Below are positions 52,594-62,260 of a stretch of 64,000 nucleotides of DNA, piece after piece. This DNA comes from Nocardioides sp. WS12. Its GTDB lineage: Bacteria; Actinomycetota; Actinomycetes; Propionibacteriales; Nocardioidaceae. The position numbers were made by a program, and so were the translations under genes. The stretch lies in NCBI RefSeq assembly GCF_014108865.1, contig NZ_CP053928.1, forward strand, positions 3,596,001 to 3,660,000, read 5' to 3'. Numbering within the stretch: position 1 is the stretch's first letter; each line of letters begins with the position of its first letter. Below the pieces are notes generated by a model. It was not told where the DNA came from. It ran no database searches and worked only from the letters and a program-made list of their open reading frames with translations.

Positions 52594-55281
52594 ATGCGCA
52601 TGCTCGGAGCAGCGTTGGTGGCAACGCTGGCGTTGCTGATGTCGTCGCTGGCACAGCCAGCGACGGCGGTCACCGGAGCACTCGTCACCGGAGTCGTCCG
52701 TGATGCCGCGGGCCAGCCGCTCGAAGGCGTGAACGTGAGCTACACGGGGCTCATCGGAGGTTCGCCCACCGCAGCCGACGGGTCGTACTCGGTCCAGGTT
52801 CCCACCGGCACCTACACGGTGGCGATCTCCGCGCTCGTCCCCGACGGCCCGGGCCGGTACTTCGTCATGGGAGCCGCGCGGGTCGTCGTGAACGGCGACA
52901 GGGTTGCGAACTTCACGCTGCCGGCTCTGGTGCCGCTCAACCTGAACCTGCAGAAGTCGGACGGCAGCCCGGCAGCCACGTCCCAGATCCAGGTGCCGCA
53001 GGCGATCGCCTTCGTCAACCAGCCTGACGGCACCGCAGTGATGTGGAGGGGGCTGCCACACCGGTTCGTCAGCGATCCGCCGCTCGTGACGGACAGCGCC
53101 GGCCGGATCACGGTCTCGACCCTGCAGGGCTCGGTGACAACCATCCAGGCCGCGATCCCCCACACCTTCCCGGTGAAGATGCCGGTCGCCATCACGTCCA
53201 ACCCGACCAACGCGACCGTGAAGCTGCCCGTGATGGACCGGCTCCACGGCCGCCTCTCCGACACCGCTGGTCGCGGCATGGCGGGTGCAGGCATCTCCAT
53301 CGACGACAACAACAACTCCTTCGTGCACGCGGACACGGCGAGCGACGGCAGCTACTGGTTCGACCTGCCCACCGGGTCGTACTCCTTCGAGGCGAGCTCC
53401 GGCAACTTTCCCACCGTCCGATTCGACGACACGAACATCAGCGGAAGCGTCGCCGTGTCCGGTGACACCGAGTTCAACGTCACCACCCCCGTGCCAGCGG
53501 AGCTTCGCGTCCGTCTCAAGCACGCCGACGGCAGCCCGGCGACCGGCGATTCGGTGACCAGCACGGAGAGCACGACCACGCTGACGTCATCGGCTGGCAC
53601 ACCGATGACCTACTCCTCGCGCTACCGCTACACCTCGTATCCAGACGAGGACGACCTGGTCGTCACCCAGGCCCTGCTCGGAACGACCACGACCGTCAGC
53701 GTCCTCGTACCGGGCCTCGGGACGATCACGGGCGTCACGGACGTTGCCACCGATCCGACCGAGATGACCATGACGATGGCCGCCGCATCCGCAACGGTCT
53801 CCGGCGTGGTCCGGACCGACGACGGCCAGCCGGTGAGTGGGGCGTCGGTGTCGGTGCGGTCAGTGGACACGAACACGTTCAAGACCACCCAGACCGACGC
53901 CGACGGATCCTGGAGCGCGAACGTCGTCCCTGGGGAGGTCCGTCTCACGGTTCGCCACGACGGCACCGCCGGACCCGACGCGGCCCCTTACACCGTCGAC
54001 GCCCAGGGCTCGTTCGACGTCGCCACCACGGCAACGCGGGACGTCAACCTCCCCACGCCCGTCGTCTTCACCCCACGCGTGCTGGACGCCTCGGACCGTG
54101 CCGTGCCCGGCATCCGCCTGATGTACGGGGTCTCCGAACTGAACCGCACGATGGGTGGCGTCGAGTACCGGATCGTCGGGAGCGACATCGACGGCTCCAC
54201 CAGCGACGCCGCGGGGAACCTGCCGATGCTGGCGCTGCCCGGCTCGAGGGTCTGGGGCCAGCTGAAGCAACCGGACGGCTACACCTTCCCCTTCGACACC
54301 GAGGTGCCGTCCGCGGACACCCCGACCGTCATCCCGATGAGCTGGGTGGGGTCGGTGCCGTCGTACGGAACGAACGCCGGCCGGGTGACGATCGCCGGGC
54401 CGCCCGACGCAACCCTGTCCGAGCTCGCCTCGCATCCCGCGACCTCGACCCCGGACGGCCAGACGGCGCTCGTCGGCGACGTGGCCTACGAGCTGTCGGA
54501 CATCACCCCGGGCTCGACCGCCGACGTCACCCTGACCCTGCCGGAGGGCAGCCAACCCACCAGCGTGTTCAAGGTTGCCGCCGACGGTACGACGACGGAT
54601 GCGACCAGCCACGCCACGATCTCCGGCAACACGATCGTCCTGCACCTGACCGACGGCGGATTCGGCGACGCCGACGGCACCGTGAACGGCGTCATCGTCG
54701 ATCCGGTGATTCCGACCGCTGTCACCGTGACGCCACCCCCTCCGGTGCCGACGATGCAGATCACGACGAGCACGCTGCCGTTGGGCGGCGTCGGAAAGCC
54801 GTACGCGACCCGTCTCGCAGCAACCCCGACCGTGACCGGCCCCGTGGCGTGGTCGCTGGTCTCGGGAAAGCTGCCTCCGGGGATCGCCCTGCAGACGAGG
54901 GGCACGCTGACCGGCACCCCGATCCTGGCCACCACGAGCAGCTTCGCCCTCCGGGCCATCGACAGTGCCGGCAAGGTGGCGACCCGCCGGTTCACCCTGA
55001 CGGTCAACCTGGGGCCGATCCAGACCGTGCGGATGCCGTCGGGTCGCGTGGGCAGGCGCTACGCACAGCCGATCAAGATCTGGGGAGTCGCTCCCCAAAG
55101 CTGGCGCCTGGTGTCAGGGCGTCTCCCGCGCGGACTCGCCATCTCGACCCGGGGAACGATCTACGGCCGACCGCGTGCGGCCGGGACGTACTACTTCGTC
55201 CTCAAGCTGCGCACGTCCACGAGCTGGGTCGGTACAGCCACGAAGGTGCGGGTGCGACTGGTCATCAGGCCGCGCGCCTGA
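52594..55281 (+). CDS. Secreted protein with carboxypeptidase-regulatory and Ig-like domains
   Basis: 895 residues with a Sec signal peptide (MLGAALVATLALLMSSLAQPATA). It contains serial CarboxypepD_reg-type beta modules: VTGVVRDAAGQPLEGVNVSY near 32, GRLSDTAGRGMAGAGISIDD near 217 and VSGVVRTDDGQPVSGASVSV near 400. The end has He_PIG-type Ig modules (KLPPGIALQTRGTLTGTP). No catalytic domain is visible and no cell-wall LPXTG sorting signal is present. Likely a cell-surface or matrix adhesin. A 34-bp palindromic terminator follows. Confidence 0.78.
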   Translation: MRMLGAALVATLALLMSSLAQPATAVTGALVTGVVRDAAGQPLEGVNVSYTGLIGGSPTAADGSYSVQVPTGTYTVAISALVPDGPGRYFVMGAARVVVNGDRVANFTLPALVPLNLNLQKSDGSPAATSQIQVPQAIAFVNQPDGTAVMWRGLPHRFVSDPPLVTDSAGRITVSTLQGSVTTIQAAIPHTFPVKMPVAITSNPTNATVKLPVMDRLHGRLSDTAGRGMAGAGISIDDNNNSFVHADTASDGSYWFDLPTGSYSFEASSGNFPTVRFDDTNISGSVAVSGDTEFNVTTPVPAELRVRLKHADGSPATGDSVTSTESTTTLTSSAGTPMTYSSRYRYTSYPDEDDLVVTQALLGTTTTVSVLVPGLGTITGVTDVATDPTEMTMTMAAASATVSGVVRTDDGQPVSGASVSVRSVDTNTFKTTQTDADGSWSANVVPGEVRLTVRHDGTAGPDAAPYTVDAQGSFDVATTATRDVNLPTPVVFTPRVLDASDRAVPGIRLMYGVSELNRTMGGVEYRIVGSDIDGSTSDAAGNLPMLALPGSRVWGQLKQPDGYTFPFDTEVPSADTPTVIPMSWVGSVPSYGTNAGRVTIAGPPDATLSELASHPATSTPDGQTALVGDVAYELSDITPGSTADVTLTLPEGSQPTSVFKVAADGTTTDATSHATISGNTIVLHLTDGGFGDADGTVNGVIVDPVIPTAVTVTPPPPVPTMQITTSTLPLGGVGKPYATRLAATPTVTGPVAWSLVSGKLPPGIALQTRGTLTGTPILATTSSFALRAIDSAGKVATRRFTLTVNLGPIQTVRMPSGRVGRRYAQPIKIWGVAPQSWRLVSGRLPRGLAISTRGTIYGRPRAAGTYYFVLKLRTSTSWVGTATKVRVRLVIRPRA

Positions 55282-55354
55282 TGCCTTCCGGCAGGTTTGG
55301 GCGTTGGCGCTCGTCCACGGGGTGGCGCTGGAGGAGTTCGTCGGAACCGACGGA

Positions 55355-55388
55355 ACACTCGGCCAGGTCAGCTGACCTGGCCGAGTGT
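55355..55388. terminator. Bidirectional terminator hairpin
   Basis: Thirty-four-bp perfect palindrome (arm ACACTCGGCCAGGTCAG) between convergent genes ending at 55281 and 55400. A long stem with no loop is also possible as a protein site, but the position favours termination. Confidence 0.7.
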
Positions 55389-55399
55389 CGATCGAAGGC

Positions 55400-55981
55400 T
55401 CAGCTCGGGCGGATGTCGTAGTACATCCGGACCCGTCCGCCGCCACCCCAGTGATCGGTACGGAACCGATACGGGATGCCCTCCGGAACGCTCTTCTTCT
55501 GAGGGCTGTTGACCAGCTTCTCTGTTGCCGCCGAGTTGAAGACCCGGGTGACCTGCGCGTCGATCATGTCGTCATCGAGGTCAAGGAGCTTCATGAAGAT
55601 GTCGGTGCTCAACTTCTGCAGGCCTTCGGGAATCGTGCCCGTCCCGAGCTGGACCACCTGGGTCGCCGCATCGTTGATCAGCTTCCTGTTCTCCTTCTTC
55701 TGACCCTCGTCCGATTCGTACAGCTGGGTGAAGGTGCCGAAGCGGTTCATCGGACCGTCCCAGCACAACACCTCGAACTTCTTCCAGTCTCCGGTGTCCA
55801 TGCTCTCGAACTCGCCGGCCCCCGGCACGGTGACGGTCTTCTGCGCCAGGACGCCCTTGGAGTCACGAACCATGGTGGTGATGACGAGGTAGTACTCATC
55901 GGACGGCGTGCTCTGGTCCCAGTCCTGTTCCTCACCAACCCAGAGCCCTGTGCAAACGACCTGATAACTCTTGTCCGGCAT
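55400..55981 (-). CDS. Uncharacterised soluble protein
   Basis: 193 residues, ATG. No signal peptide. Starts DKSYQVVCTGLWVGEEQDW, and has an acidic middle and a glycine-rich end (DHWGGGGRVRMYYDIRPS). No family recognised. Follows the small basic gene at 56029-56217 on the same strand (47 bp gap), so the two may be co-transcribed. Confidence 0.65.
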   Translation of the reverse strand: MPDKSYQVVCTGLWVGEEQDWDQSTPSDEYYLVITTMVRDSKGVLAQKTVTVPGAGEFESMDTGDWKKFEVLCWDGPMNRFGTFTQLYESDEGQKKENRKLINDAATQVVQLGTGTIPEGLQKLSTDIFMKLLDLDDDMIDAQVTRVFNSAATEKLVNSPQKKSVPEGIPYRFRTDHWGGGGRVRMYYDIRPS

Positions 55982-56028
55982 TTCGATGTCCTTTCGTAGG
56001 TCCTCCCTACGACGGACTGTTTCGGACC

Positions 56029-56217
56029 TCAGGACTCGTCATCAGAGCCGAACGGGCTATTGCCTGGGTCAGTGGAGGGCGCTATCTGCGGTGGCGACTC
56101 AGCGCGCTCCCGCGCCTCGCGTTCGCGATTGAACAAGTACACCTGACCGCAGACGGGCCACTGGTCGGGCGCGTCCACCACGACCACCTCGCGCTTGCGC
56201 TTGCGTCGTCCAAACAT
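56029..56217 (-). CDS. Small highly charged protein
   Basis: 62 residues from the ATG at 56217, chosen for the AAGGAGGA ribosome-binding site; the frame is open further to 56283. N-terminus MFGRRKRKREVVVVDAPDQW is basic, and the C-terminus is acidic and disordered-like (SPPQIAPSTDPGNSPFG). Function unknown. Upstream of a possible TetR operator. Confidence 0.6.
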   Translation of the reverse strand: MFGRRKRKREVVVVDAPDQWPVCGQVYLFNREREARERAESPPQIAPSTDPGNSPFGSDDES

Positions 56218-56267
56218 CGCGGTCCTCCTTCCAGCAGGGTACGACTCTTGACGACCCATCCGTTCAA

Positions 56268-56294
56268 CCATACATTCACTCATAACTTGTATGG
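56268..56294. promoter_or_regulatory. Inverted repeat before the FAD oxidoreductase operon
   Basis: CCATACA and TGTATGG separated by 13 bp, 16 bp before the ATG at 56310. The TetR gene at 58950 in the same operon is a candidate binder. Confidence 0.45.
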
Positions 56295-56309
56295 CTGAGA
56301 GGAACTTGG

Positions 56310-57818
56310 ATGCGGAGCAGGACAGCGGTTGTTCTCGGCGGAAGCGTGGCGGGACTGTGTACGGCGGGCGTGCTGGCCGACCACTTCGACGAGGTGATCG
56401 TGCTGGAGCGGGACCTGCTCCCCGCGGACGCCGAGCACCGACGCGGCGTACCCCAGAGCAAGCACCCGCACTTCCTGCTGAACTCCGGGCGACGCGCGAT
56501 CGGCGAGATCTTCCCTGGCTTCGAGGAGTCCCTCATCGCCGCCGGCGGCATGAAGCTGATGCCGTCGATGGACGCCGCCTACTGCGAGGACGACGGCTGG
56601 GCGCCGCGGAAGTCCGGCTCGATGACGATGGTCTACAGCTCCCGCGTGCTCATCGAGCGGGTGATCCGCGACAAGGTCCGGGCCGTCGGCAACATCAAGG
56701 TCCGCGAGGGCATCACCGTCACCGGCCTGCACTCTGTCAACGGCGGAACGGCGCAGGGTCGAGTGAAGGGCGTCGAGTTCCGCACCCCCGACGGCGAGGA
56801 GCAGTACGTTGCCGCCGACCTGGTGGTCGACTGTCTCGGCCGCGGCTCGTCGGTCATCGACTGGCTCGCTGCCGCGGGCTGGACCGCCCCCGAGGAGAAC
56901 ACCCTCGACGCGAAGGTCACCTACACCTCGCGCTGGTACGACCTCCCGCCGCGCGACGAACGACCCGCGAACTGGTGGTGGAAGCACCTGGTCATCACCC
57001 CGACCCAGGACACCGGCGACCACCCCGAGGAGCACGAGTTCCTCAGCAACTTCTTCCCCATCGAGGGAGAGCGCGCCATCGTCTGCATGGGGTCGTGGGG
57101 CATCGAGATGCCGCGCAAGGTCGACACCTTCGAGGCCTCCGTCGACCGGGTCCGCGCGACCGCCTTCGGCGACGCCATGCGCGCCTGTACGCCGACCTCC
57201 GAGGTGCACCTGACGCGATCCACCGGCAACAAGTGGCGCCGTTTCGACCTGCTCGACGTACCGCCGATCGGTCTCCTCACCATCGGCGACTCGATCTGCG
57301 CCTTCAACCCGTTCTACGCGCAGGGCATGAGCTCGGCAGCGCGCTCGGCGCTGATCCTCAAGGAGATGTTGGCGTCGGATCCCGCGCTGGACCTGACGTT
57401 CCACAAGGACTTCCTCACCCGCCAGAAGGCATCGCTCGACGTGCCGTGGATGCTGGCGATGGCTCGTGACCAGGCCTACGACTTCGCGACCGGCACCGAG
57501 ACCGTCGCACCCTGGCGGCGCAAGCTCGTCGCCCGCTTCAGCTGGCCGATCTTCAACGCGATCAATGCGGCCAGCCGCGAGGACACGTACGTCGAGGAGT
57601 CGTTCGCGCAGGTCTTCAACCTGGACAAGTCGCTCGCGCAGATGATGCGCGACCCGCGCTTCTGGTTCGGGATCGTCCGGTACCGGATCCGCGAGAAGCT
57701 CGGCCGGACCGTCGTACCCGCGGGCTTCGACCAGTTGCTGGATCCGCCCGGCACCGACTGGTCCGACCCCGCCCGTCCGGTGGAGCACTCCCCCGCAACG
57801 ACTGGAGCCCTTCGATGA
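56310..57818 (+). CDS. FAD-dependent oxidoreductase/monooxygenase
   Basis: 502 residues, ATG start. Rossmann FAD motif TAVVLGGSVAGLCTAGVLAD near the N-terminus, then GD-type motif LLTIGDSICAFNPFYAQGMSSAA (flavin-binding GD box), as in class A-like flavoprotein monooxygenases; no membrane segment. Substrate cannot be deduced. Stop overlaps the membrane gene (ATGA), so they are co-translated; a TetR gene and a glutathionyl-hydroquinone-reductase-like gene follow in the same direction. Confidence 0.8.
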   Translation: MRSRTAVVLGGSVAGLCTAGVLADHFDEVIVLERDLLPADAEHRRGVPQSKHPHFLLNSGRRAIGEIFPGFEESLIAAGGMKLMPSMDAAYCEDDGWAPRKSGSMTMVYSSRVLIERVIRDKVRAVGNIKVREGITVTGLHSVNGGTAQGRVKGVEFRTPDGEEQYVAADLVVDCLGRGSSVIDWLAAAGWTAPEENTLDAKVTYTSRWYDLPPRDERPANWWWKHLVITPTQDTGDHPEEHEFLSNFFPIEGERAIVCMGSWGIEMPRKVDTFEASVDRVRATAFGDAMRACTPTSEVHLTRSTGNKWRRFDLLDVPPIGLLTIGDSICAFNPFYAQGMSSAARSALILKEMLASDPALDLTFHKDFLTRQKASLDVPWMLAMARDQAYDFATGTETVAPWRRKLVARFSWPIFNAINAASREDTYVEESFAQVFNLDKSLAQMMRDPRFWFGIVRYRIREKLGRTVVPAGFDQLLDPPGTDWSDPARPVEHSPATTGALR

Positions 57819-58945
57819 GCTACACCTGCGATTCCGTCGCCGAGAAGGTCGCGGCCGGTCTGGGCTTCGACTGCCACGACCGCAACCCGTTCGCCAGCCT
57901 GCGCAACCCGTTCGGGCTCGAGAACGCCACCATGCCGTTCCTCGAACTCCTCATCATCGGTGGCGCGATCTGGGCCCTCCTTCATTCGTGGCGGCGGTGG
58001 CGCCACGACGGTGACCCGATCGGCATCTCGCTGTGGTTCGCATCGCTCGTCTACCTGGCCGTGGTCGAGCCGCCGCTCTACTTCCCCGGCTGGTTCGGCC
58101 TGGAGGAGCACGTCGGCTTCATCTTCAGCCACAACGTGTTCACGGTGCAGTTCATGTACGACCGGTTGCCGCTCTACATCGTGGCCTTCTACCCGGCGAT
58201 CACCACGCTGGCCTGGGAACTGGTGCGCGCACTCCGCGTCCTCGAGCGCCGCGGAGCTCTCGCTGCGGCGTTCGCCGTCGCGTTCGTGTGTCAGGTGTTC
58301 TACGAGATCTTCGACCAGCTCGGCCCGCAATTGAAGTGGTGGGCGTGGAACACCGACAACCGGATGATCAACCAACCAGCACTGGACTCCGTGCCGATGA
58401 ACAGCATGCTGCTCTTCGCCTCGGTCTCGTTCGCCGCAATGGCGTGGATCGTGATCCGCTTCGTCGGCCCGCGAGAAGGTCGTACGCCGCTTGGCGGCGG
58501 ACAGGTTGCCTGGCGCACCGTCGTCGCCGGCATCCTCACCCCCTTCGCGATGATGGTCGTCAGCGCACCCACCGGCTCGCTCCGCGGAGACGACCAGATC
58601 GACATCCAGCGCGCGATCCTCTGGGTCGAACTCGGCATCGTCTGGGCGATCGGTCTGTGGCTGCTGCTGGATGCGTGGCGCGCGATCAGTGCCGGGCAGG
58701 TCACTCCGGTGTCCTCTCCCACGTTCGCCCGGGTCTATCCGGCGATCTACCTGGGCGTGCATGTCGTGCTGTGGGTGAGCGCCCTGCCGGCGTACTTCGC
58801 AGCTACCAACGGCATCACCGAGGACGGCACACCGATCGGCAGCCTCTGGTACGTCATCGCGTGCACCGTCGCGTCGCTCGGCATCATCGGCGCGGCACTG
58901 CGGGCCACCGCGAAGCAGCCGGCACTGGAGCCCGTGAAAGCCTGA
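57815..58945 (+). CDS. Polytopic membrane protein paired with the FAD oxidoreductase
   Basis: 376 residues, ATG overlapping the preceding stop. About nine membrane helices (FLELLIIGGAIWALLHSW, ALAAAFAVAFVCQVFYEIF, IVWAIGLWLLLDAW). The layout is reminiscent of carotenoid-biosynthesis-type membrane proteins (DUF7802-like), but I am not certain. It is probably the membrane partner of the oxidoreductase. Confidence 0.6.
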   Translation: MSYTCDSVAEKVAAGLGFDCHDRNPFASLRNPFGLENATMPFLELLIIGGAIWALLHSWRRWRHDGDPIGISLWFASLVYLAVVEPPLYFPGWFGLEEHVGFIFSHNVFTVQFMYDRLPLYIVAFYPAITTLAWELVRALRVLERRGALAAAFAVAFVCQVFYEIFDQLGPQLKWWAWNTDNRMINQPALDSVPMNSMLLFASVSFAAMAWIVIRFVGPREGRTPLGGGQVAWRTVVAGILTPFAMMVVSAPTGSLRGDDQIDIQRAILWVELGIVWAIGLWLLLDAWRAISAGQVTPVSSPTFARVYPAIYLGVHVVLWVSALPAYFAATNGITEDGTPIGSLWYVIACTVASLGIIGAALRATAKQPALEPVKA

Positions 58946-58949
58946 ACCC

Positions 58950-59552
58950 ATGGCACAACACGGCTGGGGAGGTCGACCGCCCGCGACCGAACTCGAGGCG
59001 CGGCAGCGGATCGTGGACGCGACCGCTGCGTGCATCGACCGCGTCGGCATCCAGAAGACGACGCTGTCGGACGTCGCCGCCGACCTCGGCGTGATCCGAC
59101 AGACCGTCTACCGGTACTTCCCGAAGCTCAGCGACATCGTCGCGGAGGTCGCTGCCCAGGGCGCGGAGACCTTCGTCGACCAGATGGTCGAGCACCTTCA
59201 GGGCGCCGCGAGCCCCGCCGAAGCCGTCGTCGAGGGGATCCTCTACTCGGTGCGCACCATCCCGACCGAGCCGCGCCTCAGCCTGCTGCTGCAGATCAAC
59301 GACGAAGGCGCGTTCGGCCGCGGTGCGACATCAGCCCTGGCCGTGCAGTACGGCGCCGAGATGCTGCACCGGTTTCCGGTGGACTGGGGCGAGGCAGGCC
59401 TGGGCGAGGACGACTTGGAAGGGCTTGCCGAGTTGATCATGCGGCTGCTGACCTCGTTGCTGGAGAACCCGAGCGATCCCGCCCGCAGCGACGACGAACT
59501 GCGGGACTGGTTGCGGAAATGGATCGCGCCGGCGTTGACGGCCGCTCACTAG
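58950..59552 (+). CDS. TetR-family regulator of the FAD oxidoreductase cluster
   Basis: 200 residues, ATG start 4 bp past the membrane gene stop. HTH TTLSDVAADLGVIRQTVYRYFPKLSDIV. Helical effector domain with MEHLQ/LLQIN segments. Likely autoregulates the operon through the palindrome at 56268-56294. Confidence 0.85.
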   Translation: MAQHGWGGRPPATELEARQRIVDATAACIDRVGIQKTTLSDVAADLGVIRQTVYRYFPKLSDIVAEVAAQGAETFVDQMVEHLQGAASPAEAVVEGILYSVRTIPTEPRLSLLLQINDEGAFGRGATSALAVQYGAEMLHRFPVDWGEAGLGEDDLEGLAELIMRLLTSLLENPSDPARSDDELRDWLRKWIAPALTAAH

Positions 59553-59561
59553 GGTGTGCGC

Positions 59562-60527
59562 ATGCCGACGTACACGGAGCAGGGCAAGCCGTTCGACCGG
59601 GACATGAACTACATCCCGGACCGGATCACGCGCGAGCCCGAGAAGTCGCAGGACCCGTACGGCGGCGGCGCGATCGAGGCGCCGACCTGGCCGGCCGAGC
59701 CGGGTCGGTACCGGCTGGTTGCGGCCGCGGCGTGTCCGTGGGCGAACCGGGCGATCATCGTGCGCAAGCTGCTCGGGCTCGAGGACGTGATCTCGCTCGG
59801 GCTGACCGGGCCGACGCACGACGCGCGCAGCTGGACCTTCGACCTCGACCCCGGTGGCGTGGACCCGGTGCTCGGGTACGAGCGGCTGCAGGACGCCTAC
59901 TTCGCCAGGTACGCCGACTACCCGCGCGGGATCACCGTGCCCGCGGTCGTCGACGTCGCAACGAAGGCCGTCGTCACCAACGACTTCCCGTGGATCACCC
60001 ACGACCTCTACTTCGAGTGGCGCGAGCACCACCGCCCCGACGCGCCGGACCTGTGGCCGGACGACGTACGCGAGGAGATGGAGGCCGTGATGAAGCGGGT
60101 CTTCACCGAGGTCAACAACGGCGTCTACCGGTGCGGGTTCGCCGGATCGCAGGAGGCGTACGAGGCGGCGTACGACCGGCTCTTCGAGACGCTCGATTGG
60201 CTCGAGGAACGACTCACCGACCGGCGGTACCTCATGGGCGACGCGATCACCGAGGCCGACGTACGCCTGTTCACGACGCTGGTGCGGTTCGACCCCGTCT
60301 ACCACGGCCACTTCAAGTGCAACCGCAACAAGCTGACCGAGATGCCGGCGTTGTGGGGGTACGCGCGCGACCTGTTCCAGACGCCCGGCTTCGGCGAGAC
60401 GATCGACTTCGATCAGATCAAGCGGCACTACTACGTCGTCCACGAGGACATCAATCCGACGGGCGTCGTGCCCAAGGGGCCGGACCTGGCGGGGTGGCAG
60501 ACGCCCCACGGGCGCGAACGCGTCTGA
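59562..60527 (+). CDS. Glutathionyl-hydroquinone reductase-like GST (ECM4/YqjG family)
   Basis: 321 residues from the ATG at 59562 (an in-frame GTG two codons earlier). The active site AAACPWANRAIIVRKLLGL holds the Cys of the Xi-class GST family; the C-terminal all-alpha domain has YLMGDAITEADVRLFTTL. Family role: reductive cleavage of thiol-quinone adducts. In actinobacteria the thiol is probably mycothiol. The neighbouring FAD oxidoreductase is compatible with aromatic or quinone chemistry. Confidence 0.87.
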   Translation: MPTYTEQGKPFDRDMNYIPDRITREPEKSQDPYGGGAIEAPTWPAEPGRYRLVAAAACPWANRAIIVRKLLGLEDVISLGLTGPTHDARSWTFDLDPGGVDPVLGYERLQDAYFARYADYPRGITVPAVVDVATKAVVTNDFPWITHDLYFEWREHHRPDAPDLWPDDVREEMEAVMKRVFTEVNNGVYRCGFAGSQEAYEAAYDRLFETLDWLEERLTDRRYLMGDAITEADVRLFTTLVRFDPVYHGHFKCNRNKLTEMPALWGYARDLFQTPGFGETIDFDQIKRHYYVVHEDINPTGVVPKGPDLAGWQTPHGRERV

Positions 60528-60542
60528 CGCGCTCGCGCACCG

Positions 60543-60590
60543 CGGGGTTTCGAGGCTCGTCGCTGACGCTCCTCGCACCTCAACCACCGG
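60543..60590 (+). repeat. Family A interspersed repeat (intergenic copy)
   Basis: CGGGGTTTCGAGGCTCG edge, variable palindromic centre, CGCACCTCAACCACCGG edge. It lies between convergent gene ends (60527 and 60594). Confidence 0.85.
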
Positions 60591-60593
60591 AGC

Positions 60594-61964
60594 TCAGGCA
60601 GCGACCGGGACCTCGTCCTCGCGCCACGCCTTGCCGGCGCGCGGCGCGTTGTAGGCGTCCTCGTCGAGGATGCCTTCCCGCTTCGCGACCAGGGTCGGCA
60701 CCAGCGCCTGCCCGGCCACGTTGACCGCCGTACGGCCCATGTCGAGGATCGGGTCGATCGCGAGCAGCAGGCCGACACCGGCGAGCGGCAGGCCCAGCGT
60801 GGAGAGCGTCAGGGTCAGCATCACCGTGGCACCGGTGACTCCGGCGGTCGCGGCCGAACCGATCACCGACACGAACGCGATCAGCAGGTAGTCGGTCAGG
60901 CCCAGGTCGATCCCGAAGAACTGGGCGACGAAGATCGCCGAGATCGCCGGATAGATCGAGGCGCAACCGTCCATCTTGGTGGTCGCACCGAGCGGTACGG
61001 CGAACGACGCGTAGGCACGCGGGACACCCAGGTTCCGCTCCGTGACGGACTGCGTGACCGGCATCGTCCCGACCGAGGAACGCGACACGAACGCCAAAGA
61101 GATCGCCGGCCACGCACCGGAGAAGAACTGCTTGATCGAGAGCCCATTGGTCCGCAGCAGTACCGGATAGACCACGAACACGACGAGCGCGAGGCCGACG
61201 TAGATCGCGGCCGAGAAGGTCGCCAGCGAGCCGAGGGCGTCCCAGCCGTACGACGCCACGGCGTTCCCGAGCAGCCCGACCGTGGCGATCGGCGCGAGCA
61301 GGATGATCCACCAGAGCACCTTCTGCACGATTACGAGCGCAGACCGGACGAAGACAAGGAACGGCTCTGCTGCCTCGCCGACCTTGAGCGTGGCAATGCC
61401 GATGGCGATGGCCACGACGAGGATCTGCAGCACGTTGAACGACAGCCCGACCGAGCCGTCGCCGCCGGCGGTGGCCTGCAGTCCGAGCACGTTCTCCGGC
61501 ACCAGTCCGGTCAGGAAGTCGAGCCACGATCCGGTACGACTCGGGTCGGCGGCCGCGTCGGCCGAGACGCTCGTGTGGTTGCCCGGTTGCAGCACCAACC
61601 CCAGCACGATGCCGATGCTGACGGCGATCAACGCCGTGAAGGCGAACCAGACCAGCGTCTTCCAGGCCAGACGCGCAGCGCCGGTGACCTCACGGAGGTT
61701 GGCGATGGAGGCCACGATCGCCAGGAAGACCAACGGCGGTACGACGGTCCGCAACAGCGTCACGAATGTGTCGCCGACCGTGGTCAGTGTCTCGGTCAGC
61801 CAGTTGGGGTCGACCTCGCCGGTCGCGGCGTCGGTGCCGTCGGCTCCGATGGATCGGGCGACGAGGCCGAGGATCACGCCGAGCGCGAGCCCGATCAGGA
61901 CCTGGACGCCGAACGACGGGAGCCGGTCGCGCCAGGTGGCGGGCTCAGTACGGGTGGAGCTCAT
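60594..61964 (-). CDS. Dicarboxylate/amino acid:cation symporter (DAACS family)
   Basis: 456 residues from the ATG at 61964 with a GAAAGG-like site; the open frame extends further upstream. About eight transmembrane helices plus re-entrant hairpins, with DAACS motifs such as FVSRSSVGTMPVTQSV (the serine-rich HP1 loop), GATTKMDGCASIYPA and GATVMLTLTLSTLGLPLAG (HP2). Sodium- or proton-coupled uptake of C4-dicarboxylates or glutamate/aspartate-type amino acids. Confidence 0.9.
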   Translation of the reverse strand: MSSTRTEPATWRDRLPSFGVQVLIGLALGVILGLVARSIGADGTDAATGEVDPNWLTETLTTVGDTFVTLLRTVVPPLVFLAIVASIANLREVTGAARLAWKTLVWFAFTALIAVSIGIVLGLVLQPGNHTSVSADAAADPSRTGSWLDFLTGLVPENVLGLQATAGGDGSVGLSFNVLQILVVAIAIGIATLKVGEAAEPFLVFVRSALVIVQKVLWWIILLAPIATVGLLGNAVASYGWDALGSLATFSAAIYVGLALVVFVVYPVLLRTNGLSIKQFFSGAWPAISLAFVSRSSVGTMPVTQSVTERNLGVPRAYASFAVPLGATTKMDGCASIYPAISAIFVAQFFGIDLGLTDYLLIAFVSVIGSAATAGVTGATVMLTLTLSTLGLPLAGVGLLLAIDPILDMGRTAVNVAGQALVPTLVAKREGILDEDAYNAPRAGKAWREDEVPVAA

Positions 61965-62260
61965 GGGGAGAAGCCTTTCGATGCGGCCGCACGGCGCACC
62001 GGTGGCGCTGCGGACCGACTGGGGATCGGTGGGGATCGCGGAGGATCGCTGGGGACGAGAGGGGTTGCCTGCCGGAATCGGCAGGTCGGGACGCGCCAGC
62101 AGGGCGCGGGTCCTCAACGACAGCGGGTGCTCTTCGTCCGCTGGAGGTCCACCACGAGGCGTCGCGTCAGCAACTCACCCTCGGTCCTCGGCTCTCTGCA
62201 CACACTGGGGCGAACCGGCGTCGTACCGGAGATATTCCGTGGTCGTCCTAAGATCGCGGC

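Noticed and set aside
55355..55388. The 34-bp palindrome as an attachment or recombination site
   Set aside because: Between two convergent gene ends and without a nearby integrase, so a terminator is the simpler explanation.
56280..59050. Long antisense frames over the FAD oxidoreductase and membrane genes
   Set aside because: No domain motifs and low-complexity composition; the plus-strand genes are well supported.
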